From the NCBI GenBank assembly GCA_002840765.1, contig PHCE01000002.1, positions 558,001 to 622,000 on the forward strand: a stretch of DNA of 64,000 bases, written 5' to 3'. Of the stretch, positions 54,867 through 62,776 are shown piece after piece (position 1 is the first letter of the stretch; the number at the start of each line of letters is the position of its first letter). Under the pieces are notes generated by a model. That model worked only from the letters and a program-made list of their open reading frames with translations. It was not told where the DNA came from and did no database searches. Source of the DNA: Betaproteobacteria bacterium HGW-Betaproteobacteria-7 (GTDB lineage Bacteria; Pseudomonadota; Gammaproteobacteria; Burkholderiales; Rhodocyclaceae). The position numbers and the translations under genes are program-made.

Positions 54867-54941
54867 GTAAATCAGAGAAAAGGGGTTTTTTCAATCCGCT
54901 ACCGTATGGTAACTTGCGCCTCCTGCATTGAAGATCGTCCC

Positions 54942-55982
54942 ATGTCCCAGCGTTATCCCCACGCCCAGCTGCCGCTCGCCGGTGAGCGCATCGAAGTCGC
55001 TCCCGGCGTATTCTGGCTGCGCATGCCACTACCTTTCCAACTCGATCACATCAACCTGTGGCTGCTGCGCGATGGTGATGGGTGGACCATTATCGACACC
55101 GGCTTTCCCGATGACGGCGTACGCGCTAGCTGGCGCCAGGTCATCGCCGGGCTGGACGGCCCGGTCCGCCGCCTGATCGTTACCCATTTCCATCCCGATC
55201 ACCTCGGCCTGGCCACCTGGCTGCAGGAAGAAACCGGCGCCGAATTGTCGATGACCAGCGGCGAGTTCCTGACCGCCCACGCGGTTTGGCACGAAGTCGG
55301 CGGCCATGGCGCCCGTTTCATGGTCGAGCAGTTCCGCCAGCACGGCCTGGATGAAGAGCGTCTGGCCAAGTTCGCCCAGCGCGGCTCCGGCTACCGCAAG
55401 GCGGTACCGGCCTTGCCCGAGCATTACCGGCGGTTGCTGGACGGCGAGGTCGTGCTTGTTGACGGCAAGGGCTGGCAAATAATGGTGGGTCACGGCCACG
55501 CGCCGGAACATATCTCGCTTTACTGCGCCGAACTCGGCGTGTTAATTTCAGGCGACATGCTTTTGCCGAAAATTTCCACAAATATCAGTGTCTTCGCGGC
55601 GACGCCGGATGCAGATGCCCTGCGCTGGTATCTTGATTCGCTGGACCAACTGAATCGGGAAATTCCGGATGAAACTCTGGTACTGCCTTCGCATGGTTTG
55701 CCCTTCTTCGGAGTGGCTGCCCGTGTGCAGGCGTTGCATGCCCACCACGCCGAACGCCTGCGTGCACTGGAGGATAGTTGTCAAGACGCGCCACAGAGCG
55801 CGGCCGGGTTGCTCGACGTGCTGTTTCAGCGGGCTCTCGATACGCATCAAACAATGTTCGCGATGGGCGAAGCAATCGCCCATCTGAACTATCTTGAACA
55901 AGCCGGGCGGCTGTCACGCAGTGTCGACGCCGACGGGGCGATTCGATATTTGCGGCTGCAGCAACAGACCGCCGCGCACTGA
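54942..55982 (+). CDS. MBL-fold metallo-hydrolase with helical C-terminal domain
   Basis: A 346-residue metallo-beta-lactamase-fold protein. Zinc ligands: THFHPDHLGLA near residue 85, VGHGHAPEHISLY near 185, LISGDMLLPKIS near 205 and VLPSHGLPFFG near 250. A helical C-terminal region follows (about 265-346). Substrate unknown; thioester or lactone hydrolysis is possible. The start at 54942 is the first ATG that includes only the domain. It precedes phaC by 17 bp, so the two are probably co-transcribed. Confidence 0.88.
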   Translation: MSQRYPHAQLPLAGERIEVAPGVFWLRMPLPFQLDHINLWLLRDGDGWTIIDTGFPDDGVRASWRQVIAGLDGPVRRLIVTHFHPDHLGLATWLQEETGAELSMTSGEFLTAHAVWHEVGGHGARFMVEQFRQHGLDEERLAKFAQRGSGYRKAVPALPEHYRRLLDGEVVLVDGKGWQIMVGHGHAPEHISLYCAELGVLISGDMLLPKISTNISVFAATPDADALRWYLDSLDQLNREIPDETLVLPSHGLPFFGVAARVQALHAHHAERLRALEDSCQDAPQSAAGLLDVLFQRALDTHQTMFAMGEAIAHLNYLEQAGRLSRSVDADGAIRYLRLQQQTAAH

Positions 55983-55999
55983 CAGAGGGAGTTTCACGT

Positions 56000-57835
56000 A
56001 TGTCGCAGCAAACCGAAGAACAGGGCTTGAATATGCCCAACCCGGCCGAGATGGCCAAGACCTATGCCGAAGTCGCCCAGCGTGCCTCGCGGGTGATCAC
56101 CCAGTTCATGGAAAAGAAGGCGAAGGATGGCGTCAATGCACCGAGCGATGAACTCGGCGTCGCCAAGGCCTTCATGGACCTGTCGTCCCGCCTGATGGCC
56201 AATCCGTACAAGATGGCACAGACCCAGATGAACATGATGTGGGACTACTTCTCGCTGTGGCAGAACACGTCGATGAAGATGATGGGCGTCCCGGTGCATG
56301 GACCGGTGGCCACACCGAAGAAGGGCGACAACCGCTTCAAGGACGAGGAATGGGAGCAGCATTTCCTCTTCGACTTCGTCAAGCAGTCCTACCTGATCAC
56401 TGCCCGCCACCTGCACGACACCGTCGCCGGCACCGAAGGTCTGGACGATGCGACCCAGCAAAAGGTCAACTTCTTCACCCGTCAGTACATCGATGCGCTG
56501 TCGCCGTCCAACTTTGCCCTGACCAATCCGGAAGTCTTCCGCGAAACGGTCAAGAGCCACGGCCAGAACCTGATCAAGGGCCTGAACAATCTGCTGCACG
56601 ACGTCGAGTCCGGCGATGGCCAATTGCGCATCCGGATGACCGACACCTCGGCCTTCGAGATGGGCAAGAACGTCGCCACGACGCCAGGCAAGGTGATCTT
56701 CCAGAATGAATTGTTCCAGCTGATCCAGTACGATCCGAAGACGCCGGACCAGTACAAGAAGCCGTTACTGATTGTGCCGCCGTGGATCAACAAGTACTAC
56801 ATTCTCGACCTGCGCGAGAAGAATTCGCTGGTCAACTGGGCGACCAACCAGGGCCACACCACCTTCATCATGTCCTGGGTCAATCCGGACGAGAAGCTGG
56901 CTTTGAAGTCCTTCGAGAACTACCTGCTGGAAGGTTCGCTGGAAGCCATCAACCAGGTCTGCGCCCACACCGGCGAGGACAGCGTCAATCTTGCCGGCTA
57001 TTGCCTGGGCGGTACGCTGACCATGACCACGCTGGCCTACATGGCCGCCAAGAAGGACAAGCGCGCTGCTTCGGCGACCTTCTTCACGACCATGCTCGAC
57101 TTCTCCGAGCCGGGCGAACTGGGCATCTTCCTCGACGAAGGCGCTGTTTCCGGTCTGGAAAAGCGCATGAACGAGCGCGGTTACCTCGAAGGTTCGGAAA
57201 TGGCCGGCACCTTCAATATGCTGCGGGCCAACGATCTGATCTGGTCCTTCGTGGTCAACAACTACCTGATGGGCAAGGATCCGTTCCCCTTCGACCTGCT
57301 CTACTGGAACTCCGACTCCACCCGCATGCCGGCCGCCATGCACAGCTTCTACCTGCGCAACATGTACCTGGCCAACCTGCTCAAGGAACCGGGCGGCATC
57401 ACGCTCGGCGGAGTCAAGATCGACCTGTCCAAGGTCAAGACCCCGTGCTATTTCATCTCGACGATCGAAGACCACATCGCCCCGTGGAAGAGCACCTACA
57501 TGGGTGCCCGTTTGCCCTCCGGCAACACCAAGTTCGTCCTCGGCGGTTCCGGCCACATTGCCGGCATCGTCAATCCGCCGGTGGCCAACAAGTATGGCTA
57601 CTGGACCAACGACGTCACCGACGGCAACCTGCCGGAAAGCCCGGAAGATTTCCTGGCTGGCGCCACGCAGAACGCCGGCTCGTGGTGGACGCACTGGGAT
57701 CAGTGGGTGACCAGCCTGCCGGGCGGTTCGGCCAAGGTCAAGGCACGCACGCCGGAGGCCGGGACGTTGAAGGTCATCGAGGAGGCCCCGGGCAGTTACG
57801 TCAAGTTCCGCCTGGACACCCAGAAGAAGGGCTGA
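56000..57835 (+). CDS. phaC: Class I poly(3-hydroxyalkanoate) synthase
   Basis: A 611-residue synthase that polymerises 3-hydroxyacyl-CoA into storage granules. The N-terminal PhaC_N region ends near 250. The lipase-like box GYCLGGTL carries the catalytic Cys; Asp in ISTIEDHIAPW and His in GGSGHIAGIVNPP complete the triad. PPWINKYYILDLREKNSLVNW is a class I signature. No phaA/phaB follows, though a thiolase is encoded at 50.7 kb. A terminator closes the transcript. Confidence 0.96.
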   Translation: MSQQTEEQGLNMPNPAEMAKTYAEVAQRASRVITQFMEKKAKDGVNAPSDELGVAKAFMDLSSRLMANPYKMAQTQMNMMWDYFSLWQNTSMKMMGVPVHGPVATPKKGDNRFKDEEWEQHFLFDFVKQSYLITARHLHDTVAGTEGLDDATQQKVNFFTRQYIDALSPSNFALTNPEVFRETVKSHGQNLIKGLNNLLHDVESGDGQLRIRMTDTSAFEMGKNVATTPGKVIFQNELFQLIQYDPKTPDQYKKPLLIVPPWINKYYILDLREKNSLVNWATNQGHTTFIMSWVNPDEKLALKSFENYLLEGSLEAINQVCAHTGEDSVNLAGYCLGGTLTMTTLAYMAAKKDKRAASATFFTTMLDFSEPGELGIFLDEGAVSGLEKRMNERGYLEGSEMAGTFNMLRANDLIWSFVVNNYLMGKDPFPFDLLYWNSDSTRMPAAMHSFYLRNMYLANLLKEPGGITLGGVKIDLSKVKTPCYFISTIEDHIAPWKSTYMGARLPSGNTKFVLGGSGHIAGIVNPPVANKYGYWTNDVTDGNLPESPEDFLAGATQNAGSWWTHWDQWVTSLPGGSAKVKARTPEAGTLKVIEEAPGSYVKFRLDTQKKG

Positions 57836-57854
57836 TCGCCACGCTTCTGTCAGC

Positions 57855-57885
57855 AAAACGGGAGGCTGCGGCCTCCCGTTTTTTT
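57855..57885 (+). terminator. Rho-independent terminator after phaC
   Basis: ACGGGAGGC-TGCG-GCCTCCCGT (57858-57879) is a 9-bp GC-rich stem preceded by A and followed by a run of T. It ends the MBL-phaC transcript 20 bp after the phaC stop. Confidence 0.92.
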
Positions 57886-57940
57886 CGAACTCGTTCCGGA
57901 CCGGGCTGTCCTACAGGCGCTACCTGAAAGGAGGCGCATC

Positions 57941-58480
57941 ATGCTCAGCGAAGCTCCGGTCGTTACGGTACACATTCCGCACGCCTTGCGTCGCTACACG
58001 GCTGGCCACGAGGAAGTGATGGCCAGCGGGGAAACCGTGGGCGAAGTATTGCAGGCCATCGGCCGCGAATATCCGGCCTTCGGGGCGCGTCTGCTGCTGC
58101 CCGATGGCAGCTTGCGGCCGGGGCTGGCCGTCTATCTCGGCCCGACCAGCGTCCGCGATTTGCAGGGACTGGCGACGCCGGTGGCGCTTGAGGAACTGGT
58201 CAGCATCGTGCCGACCGGTGAATTGCCCGAAATTTCAGTGGCTGGCCAGGGGCAGACGCGGCAGGCGGGGCCATTCAACTGCGTCGAGCATGTTCTTGAC
58301 GATCAGGCCAAGCTCGGTGTCGCCGGTGATCTCCAGCTCGCGGTTGAAGAACAGCGTGTCGGGGTCCTCCTGGCGGGCAAGCAACTGCAGGTAGGCGGAC
58401 AGGTTGGCGGCAAAGGCGAGGTCGGGCTCGCGGGTGGGCCGGAAAACCGGACGGAACATGCCATCTCGATAGGTGTATGA
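57941..58480 (+). CDS. MoaD/ThiS-like beta-grasp protein with abnormal C-terminus
   Basis: A 179-codon frame with AAAGGAGG upstream. Residues 1-95 look like a MoaD/ThiS beta-grasp domain (VTVHIPHALRRYTAGHEEV, ETVGEVLQAIGREYPAF, VAVYLGPTSVRDLQGL, LEELVSIVP). Where such proteins end in Gly-Gly, this frame continues for about 80 residues, and from 58235 it runs antisense to ubiT. Either the real protein lacks the thiocarboxylate GG tail, or a frameshift removed the stop. The domain call is fair; the end is doubtful. Confidence 0.55.
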   Translation: MLSEAPVVTVHIPHALRRYTAGHEEVMASGETVGEVLQAIGREYPAFGARLLLPDGSLRPGLAVYLGPTSVRDLQGLATPVALEELVSIVPTGELPEISVAGQGQTRQAGPFNCVEHVLDDQAKLGVAGDLQLAVEEQRVGVLLAGKQLQVGGQVGGKGEVGLAGGPENRTEHAISIGV

Positions 58481-58687
58481 GGCCTCGCCGCCAGTATCGT
58501 TGATGCGCACGCGGAACAGCTTGTCTTCAAGCAGTTCCAGTTCCCTTTCCGGCAGCAGTTTCATCTTCAGCGCCGCGTTCAGGCCGGCGACCAAGGCCAG
58601 CGCGTGCGGCCATTGCGGCAGTTTGTGGCCAAGACTGGCGACGAAAGCCGGCAGGCGGAACTTGGGGATGGTGAAGTTGGCGTTCAT
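58235..58687 (-). CDS. ubiT: UbiT, SCP2-like accessory factor of O2-independent ubiquinone synthesis
   Basis: A 150-residue SCP2-domain protein. RLPAFVASLGHKLPQWPHALALVAGLNAAL opens the lipid-binding fold, followed by DLAFAANLSAYLQLLARQEDPDTLFFNRELEITGDTELGL. UbiT works with UbiU and UbiV to hydroxylate ubiquinone precursors without oxygen. It is the last gene of the ubiU-ubiV-ubiT series, 2 bp after ubiV. Confidence 0.92.
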   Translation of the reverse strand: MNANFTIPKFRLPAFVASLGHKLPQWPHALALVAGLNAALKMKLLPERELELLEDKLFRVRINDTGGEASYTYRDGMFRPVFRPTREPDLAFAANLSAYLQLLARQEDPDTLFFNRELEITGDTELGLIVKNMLDAVEWPRLPRLPLASH

Positions 58688-58689
58688 GG

Positions 58690-59592
58690 TCAGGCTCCCA
58701 GTTGGGCGAGGGCTTGTGTGTGGTGCTGGACGATGCCTGCATCACCGAACCAGTAGCCGTCCACCAGGCCGCTGGCATTCCAGCCGGTGGTGTCGGCGGT
58801 GACCTCTTCGCCGCGTCGGGCGGCGTCAAAGGCGGCGACGATGGCTGTCATGTGCTGCTGCTGCGGACTGAGGCGGACAATGTCGATATCCATGGTCAGC
58901 ATGTCGGGAATTTCGTGCAGCAGATTGTAGCTCTGTGCTGACATGGTCTGGATGCCATTGATGGTCAGGAAGTCCTGGCCTTCACGCGTTTTCAGCGTCA
59001 GTCCCTCGCTGTGGTCGAGACACTTGAACTGGCAGTCGTCCTTGTTCAGGTCGTAATGGCGGGCGGTGAAGCAGCGTGCGGAGAAGGCCAGGGCGATCTT
59101 GCCGAAGGCAAAGACTTCAGTCTCGACGCCGGTCGGCCGACTACGGTGCAGCGTTTCGATCAGCGTGCGCGACGCTTCCAGCGGCGGCACCCAGCGCTTC
59201 ATGCCGTAGCGGGCGAAGGTGGCCAGCGTTGCCTCGTTGTAGATGTTGATGTGCGGACCGGCGACGAAATCGCGGCCCTGTACCAGATTGACGGCGCCGA
59301 GGTCGTTGGCTTCGACCATGCAGCCGGCCTCGTCGATCAGCCGGCGCAGCGCCTTCAGATCGCTTTCCGATTCGAGCAGCGCCTGGGCCGAAACGACCAC
59401 TTGCTTGCCGGCATCGGTCAGGTCGCGGGCCAGTCCGATCCAGTCGCTGGTGCGCAATTGCTGGCGGCGCGAACAGACGACTTCGCCGACGTAGATGATG
59501 TCGAGTGCCGGGTTCTGCGCCATCTCGGCATAGAACTCCATGACCTCGGCCTTGGGCCAGAAGTAGAGCAGGGGGCCTAACGAGAGTTTCAT
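58690..59592 (-). CDS. ubiV: UbiV, O2-independent ubiquinone hydroxylation U32 protein
   Basis: A 300-residue peptidase-U32-family protein. Four cysteines for a 4Fe-4S cluster are seen: Cys40 in [10 protein letters not shown], then Cys-x12-Cys-x3-Cys in [20 protein letters not shown], the spacing described for UbiV. It forms a complex with UbiU. The start at 59592 ([11 protein letters not shown]) has GAAGGA upstream; the extension to 59724 shadows ubiU. Confidence 0.94.
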   Translation of the reverse strand: MKLSLGPLLYFWPKAEVMEFYAEMAQNPALDIIYVGEVVCSRRQQLRTSDWIGLARDLTDAGKQVVVSAQALLESESDLKALRRLIDEAGCMVEANDLGAVNLVQGRDFVAGPHINIYNEATLATFARYGMKRWVPPLEASRTLIETLHRSRPTGVETEVFAFGKIALAFSARCFTARHYDLNKDDCQFKCLDHSEGLTLKTREGQDFLTINGIQTMSAQSYNLLHEIPDMLTMDIDIVRLSPQQQHMTAIVAAFDAARRGEEVTADTTGWNASGLVDGYWFGDAGIVQHHTQALAQLGA

Positions 59593-59602
59593 CGGATGTC
59601 CT

Positions 59603-60610
59603 TCAGCGCCACGGCCGGTTGTAGGCGCCGAGCGTCGCCTGGCTGCCCTCGGAGACCTTGGCCAGTTCGGCCTGCCAGGCCGGCTTGACGTGGAAGCGTT
59701 CGCTGCCATCGCGCAGCGAATCAAGGGCAGCGCGCAGCGTGCGCGTCACTTGCGTAACGTAGGCCGGGCTGCGCTGGCGGCCTTCGACCTTGATCGCCCG
59801 GACGCCAATCTTGATGATTTCCGGCAGGATCGGCAGCACGTTCAGGCTGGTCGGTTCCTCCAGCGCGTAATAGGTCTCGCCCTGGACTTCGAAGCGGCCC
59901 TTGCACAGCGTCGGGTAGCCGGCCGGCTCGTCGTCGCCGAAGCGGTCGATGAGGACGCCGTTCAACCGCGTCTCCATGGCCCCCGGCTGCTTGTCCCACT
60001 TGACGTACTTGGCCGGCGAGCAGGCGCCGACGGTGTTCGGCGACTCGCCGCAGGCATACGAGGACAGCCAGCAGCGGCCCTCGTTCATCACGCACAGGCT
60101 GCCGAAGCCGAACACCTCGATCTCGACCGTGGTGTTCTTGATCACGTGTTCGACCTGGGCCAGCGTCAGCACGCGCGGCAACACCGCCCGGCGCACGCCG
60201 AACTCACGCTGGCAGAAATTGATCGCCTCGTAGCTGGTAGCCGAGCCCTGCACCGACAGGTGCAGGCGCTGTTGCGGATGGCGGTTGCGGGCGTAATCGA
60301 GCAGCCCGACGTCGGCCAGAATGATCGCGTCCACGCCCTGGTCCACCGCGGCATCGACCGCCTTCTGCCAGTCGGCGACGCGCCCGGCCTGGGCGAAGGT
60401 GTTGATCGCCAGCAGCACTTCGCGGCCTTTGGCACGGGCGTAGCGGATGCCCTCGGCCATGGTCTTGGCATCGAAATTGAGGCCGGCAAAATTGCGCGCG
60501 TTGGTGTCGTTCTTGTAGCCGAGATAGACGGCATCGGCGCCGTTATCCACGGCGGCCTTGAGCGCCGGCAGGCTGCCGGCCGGGCAGATGAGATCGGGCA
60601 GCTGACTCAT
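59603..60610 (-). CDS. ubiU: UbiU, O2-independent ubiquinone hydroxylation U32 protein
   Basis: A 335-residue U32-family protein. Cluster cysteines occur as Cys-x6-Cys-x16-Cys ([11 protein letters not shown] to TVGAC), then a fourth in YPTLCKGRF, as in Ubi[35 protein letters not shown] is the N-terminal family block. It heads the operon behind an FNR/ANR box, so expression under low oxygen is expected. Confidence 0.95.
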   Translation of the reverse strand: MSQLPDLICPAGSLPALKAAVDNGADAVYLGYKNDTNARNFAGLNFDAKTMAEGIRYARAKGREVLLAINTFAQAGRVADWQKAVDAAVDQGVDAIILADVGLLDYARNRHPQQRLHLSVQGSATSYEAINFCQREFGVRRAVLPRVLTLAQVEHVIKNTTVEIEVFGFGSLCVMNEGRCWLSSYACGESPNTVGACSPAKYVKWDKQPGAMETRLNGVLIDRFGDDEPAGYPTLCKGRFEVQGETYYALEEPTSLNVLPILPEIIKIGVRAIKVEGRQRSPAYVTQVTRTLRAALDSLRDGSERFHVKPAWQAELAKVSEGSQATLGAYNRPWR

Positions 60611-60637
60611 GAGAGCGTCCGGAATGTCGAGCAGGGC

Positions 60638-60678
60638 AGTATAGCCAGCCCGCTCCGGGGGCCATTGATCCTGGTCAA
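60638..60678 (-). promoter_or_regulatory. FNR/ANR box and -10 element of the ubiUVT operon
   Basis: TTGATCCTGGTCAA (60665-60678) fits TTGAT-N4-ATCAA with one change. On the minus strand, TATACT lies at 60643-60638. The predicted start of transcription near 60631 puts the box centre about -41, the class II activation position. It supports anaerobic induction of ubiU-ubiV-ubiT. Confidence 0.8.
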
Positions 60679-60692
60679 ACCCCCGTGTCGGG

Positions 60693-61676
60693 TCAGCGGG
60701 TGATGACGGTTGGCCGTTGGCCGAGGGTGGTGCGGATCTTCTCGGCGATCAGTTCGGCATCGCTGCGGCTGGCATAGGGACCGAGGTGCAGGCGATGGAT
60801 GCCGCCGCCGCTGCGAATGCGCAGCGGCTCGTTCAGCCAGTCGAGTTCGCGCACCAGATGATTGCGCATGTTCTCGGCGTTGTCGGGATTGCCGAAGGCG
60901 CCGAGCTGCAGATAGATGCCGGGGGCGTTGTCGTCGGGGGTGGTGATGGCCGCTGCCGATTGCACCGGGCGTTCTTCGCGTTCCATCTGCCGGCTGAGGT
61001 TGGCGATTTCGTCACGCTCGATGGCCGGCGGGGCGACCTGGGCGTAGGCCGTGCCGGTGGCTTCGCCGGGCAGGATGGACTCGACTTCGACGTGGCCGCT
61101 GCCGCCGTTGACCAGACCAAGCTTGTAGGCGGCGGTGTACGAGAGATCGATGATGCGCCCGGCGTGGAAGGGGCCGCGGTCATTGACCCGAACGATCACC
61201 GATTTGCCGCTGTGCAGGCTGGTGACGCGGACGTAGGAGGGCAGGACCAGCGTCGGGTGAGCGGCGGTCATGGCGAACATGTCGTAGATTTCGCCGTTCG
61301 AGGTCTTCTGGCCGTGGAATTTCTTGCCGTACCAGGAGGCAATACCACGCGCCTTGTATGGCTTCAGCGCCGTGTTCGGCACGTATTCCTTGCCGAGCAC
61401 GACGTAGGGGCGGGTGGCAGGCTTGTGCAGTGGTTCCCACTTCGGTTCGGCATCGGGGATGTCGTCGAGGCCGTCGGGAATCTCGTCGCCGGGGCCGTCA
61501 TCCTTGTAGAAGCCGCCACCGCGCTTCAACGTCACCGTCGGCTTGCGTGTTGGCGTCGGCGTCCGGGCCGTCGTTGCTGGCTCGACTGTGGATTCGTCAC
61601 TCGGCAGCGAGGTCGTGCCGCAGGCGGCGAGTAGCAGGGCGGGCAGGGCGATGGCAAGCGAACGGATCAGCATCAT
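60693..61676 (-). CDS. rlpA: Septal ring lytic transglycosylase RlpA (lipoprotein)
   Basis: A 327-residue lipoprotein with lipobox LLLAACG near residue 19. A Pro/Thr-rich linker precedes the double-psi beta-barrel domain: ARGIASWYGKKFHGQKTSNGE, MTAAHPTLVLPSYVRVTSLHSGKSVIVRVNDRGPF. The C-terminal SPOR domain (about 250-327, YLQLGAFGNPDNAENMRNHL) binds denuded septal glycan. The ATG at 61676 overlaps the rodA stop; the longer frame shadows rodA. Confidence 0.94.
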   Translation of the reverse strand: MMLIRSLAIALPALLLAACGTTSLPSDESTVEPATTARTPTPTRKPTVTLKRGGGFYKDDGPGDEIPDGLDDIPDAEPKWEPLHKPATRPYVVLGKEYVPNTALKPYKARGIASWYGKKFHGQKTSNGEIYDMFAMTAAHPTLVLPSYVRVTSLHSGKSVIVRVNDRGPFHAGRIIDLSYTAAYKLGLVNGGSGHVEVESILPGEATGTAYAQVAPPAIERDEIANLSRQMEREERPVQSAAAITTPDDNAPGIYLQLGAFGNPDNAENMRNHLVRELDWLNEPLRIRSGGGIHRLHLGPYASRSDAELIAEKIRTTLGQRPTVITR

Positions 61677-62776
61677 TTCTTGACCAGCATGCGGTGGGTC
61701 TGGATCGACATCAGGATGCCGATGCCGAGCATCAGCGTGACCAGGGCGGTGCCGCCATAGCTGATGAAGGGCAACGGCACGCCAACGACCGGCAGGATAC
61801 CCGAGACCATGCCCATGTTGACGAAGGCGTAGATGAAGAAGACCAGGGTGATGGCTGCGGCCAGCAGGCGCGAGAACATGGTTGGGGCGGCGGCGGCGAT
61901 CATCAGGCCGCGGGCGATGAGCAGGGTGAACAGGACGAGCAGGATGCCGTTGCCGAGCAGTCCCCATTCCTCGGAGAAGACGGCGAAGATGAAGTCGGTG
62001 TGCTTTTCCGGGATGAATTCGAGATGGGTCTGGCTGCCGTTGAGGTAGCCCTTGCCCAGCCCGCCGCCGGAACCGATGGCAATGGTGGACTGGATGATGT
62101 GGTAACCGGCGCCAAGCGGGTCGGAGGTCGGATCGAGCAGGGTCATCACGCGCCGTCGCTGGTAGTCGTGCATCAACGACCAGGCGAAGGGCAGGGCGGC
62201 GCCACCGACGGCGCCGAGGCCGAGCATGATCTTCCATGGCAGGCCGGCAAAGAAAATCACGAAGAAGCCGGAGGCACCGATGAGTAGCGAGGTGCCGAGG
62301 TCCGGTTGCTTGAGGATGAAGCCGATGGGTATGACCAGGATGAGACCGGCAATGAGGAAGTGGCGTAACTTGAGCAGCGACTCATGCTTGTGGAAATACC
62401 AGGCGAGCATCAGCGGCATGGCGATCTTCATGATCTCGGACGGCTGGATGCGGACAAGGCCGAGCGACAGCCAGCGCCGCGAGCCATTGACGACGATGCC
62501 GAAAAGCGCCACACCGAGCAGCAGGATGACGCCGGTGATGTAAAGCGGCACGGCGAAGCGCATCAGGGTCTGTGGCGGAGTGCGGGCGACCAGCAGCATG
62601 ATGGCCGTCGACACCGCCATGTTGATCAGCTGCTTGTCGAGTTTCTCGAAACCGTCGCTGGAAGTGGCCGAGAAGACCGTCAGCAGGCCGACGCCCATCA
62701 GCGCCAGGACGATCAGGAATAGCGGCATGTCGAGATGGTCGACGATGGCCCGGAAGAAGCGCTTAATCAGCTTCAT
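61673..62776 (-). CDS. rodA: Rod shape-determining peptidoglycan glycosyltransferase RodA
   Basis: A 367-residue SEDS-family polymerase with about ten helices. VNGSRRWLSLGLVRIQPSEIMKIAMPLMLAWYF, KQPDLGTSLLIGASGFF, EKHTDFIFAVFSEEWGLLGNG and GVPLPFISYGGTALVTLMLGIGILMSI are the SEDS signatures, with the catalytic Asp in QPDLGT/EWGL region. It works with PBP2, whose gene lies directly upstream and overlaps by 14 bp. Confidence 0.96.
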   Translation of the reverse strand: MKLIKRFFRAIVDHLDMPLFLIVLALMGVGLLTVFSATSSDGFEKLDKQLINMAVSTAIMLLVARTPPQTLMRFAVPLYITGVILLLGVALFGIVVNGSRRWLSLGLVRIQPSEIMKIAMPLMLAWYFHKHESLLKLRHFLIAGLILVIPIGFILKQPDLGTSLLIGASGFFVIFFAGLPWKIMLGLGAVGGAALPFAWSLMHDYQRRRVMTLLDPTSDPLGAGYHIIQSTIAIGSGGGLGKGYLNGSQTHLEFIPEKHTDFIFAVFSEEWGLLGNGILLVLFTLLIARGLMIAAAAPTMFSRLLAAAITLVFFIYAFVNMGMVSGILPVVGVPLPFISYGGTALVTLMLGIGILMSIQTHRMLVKK

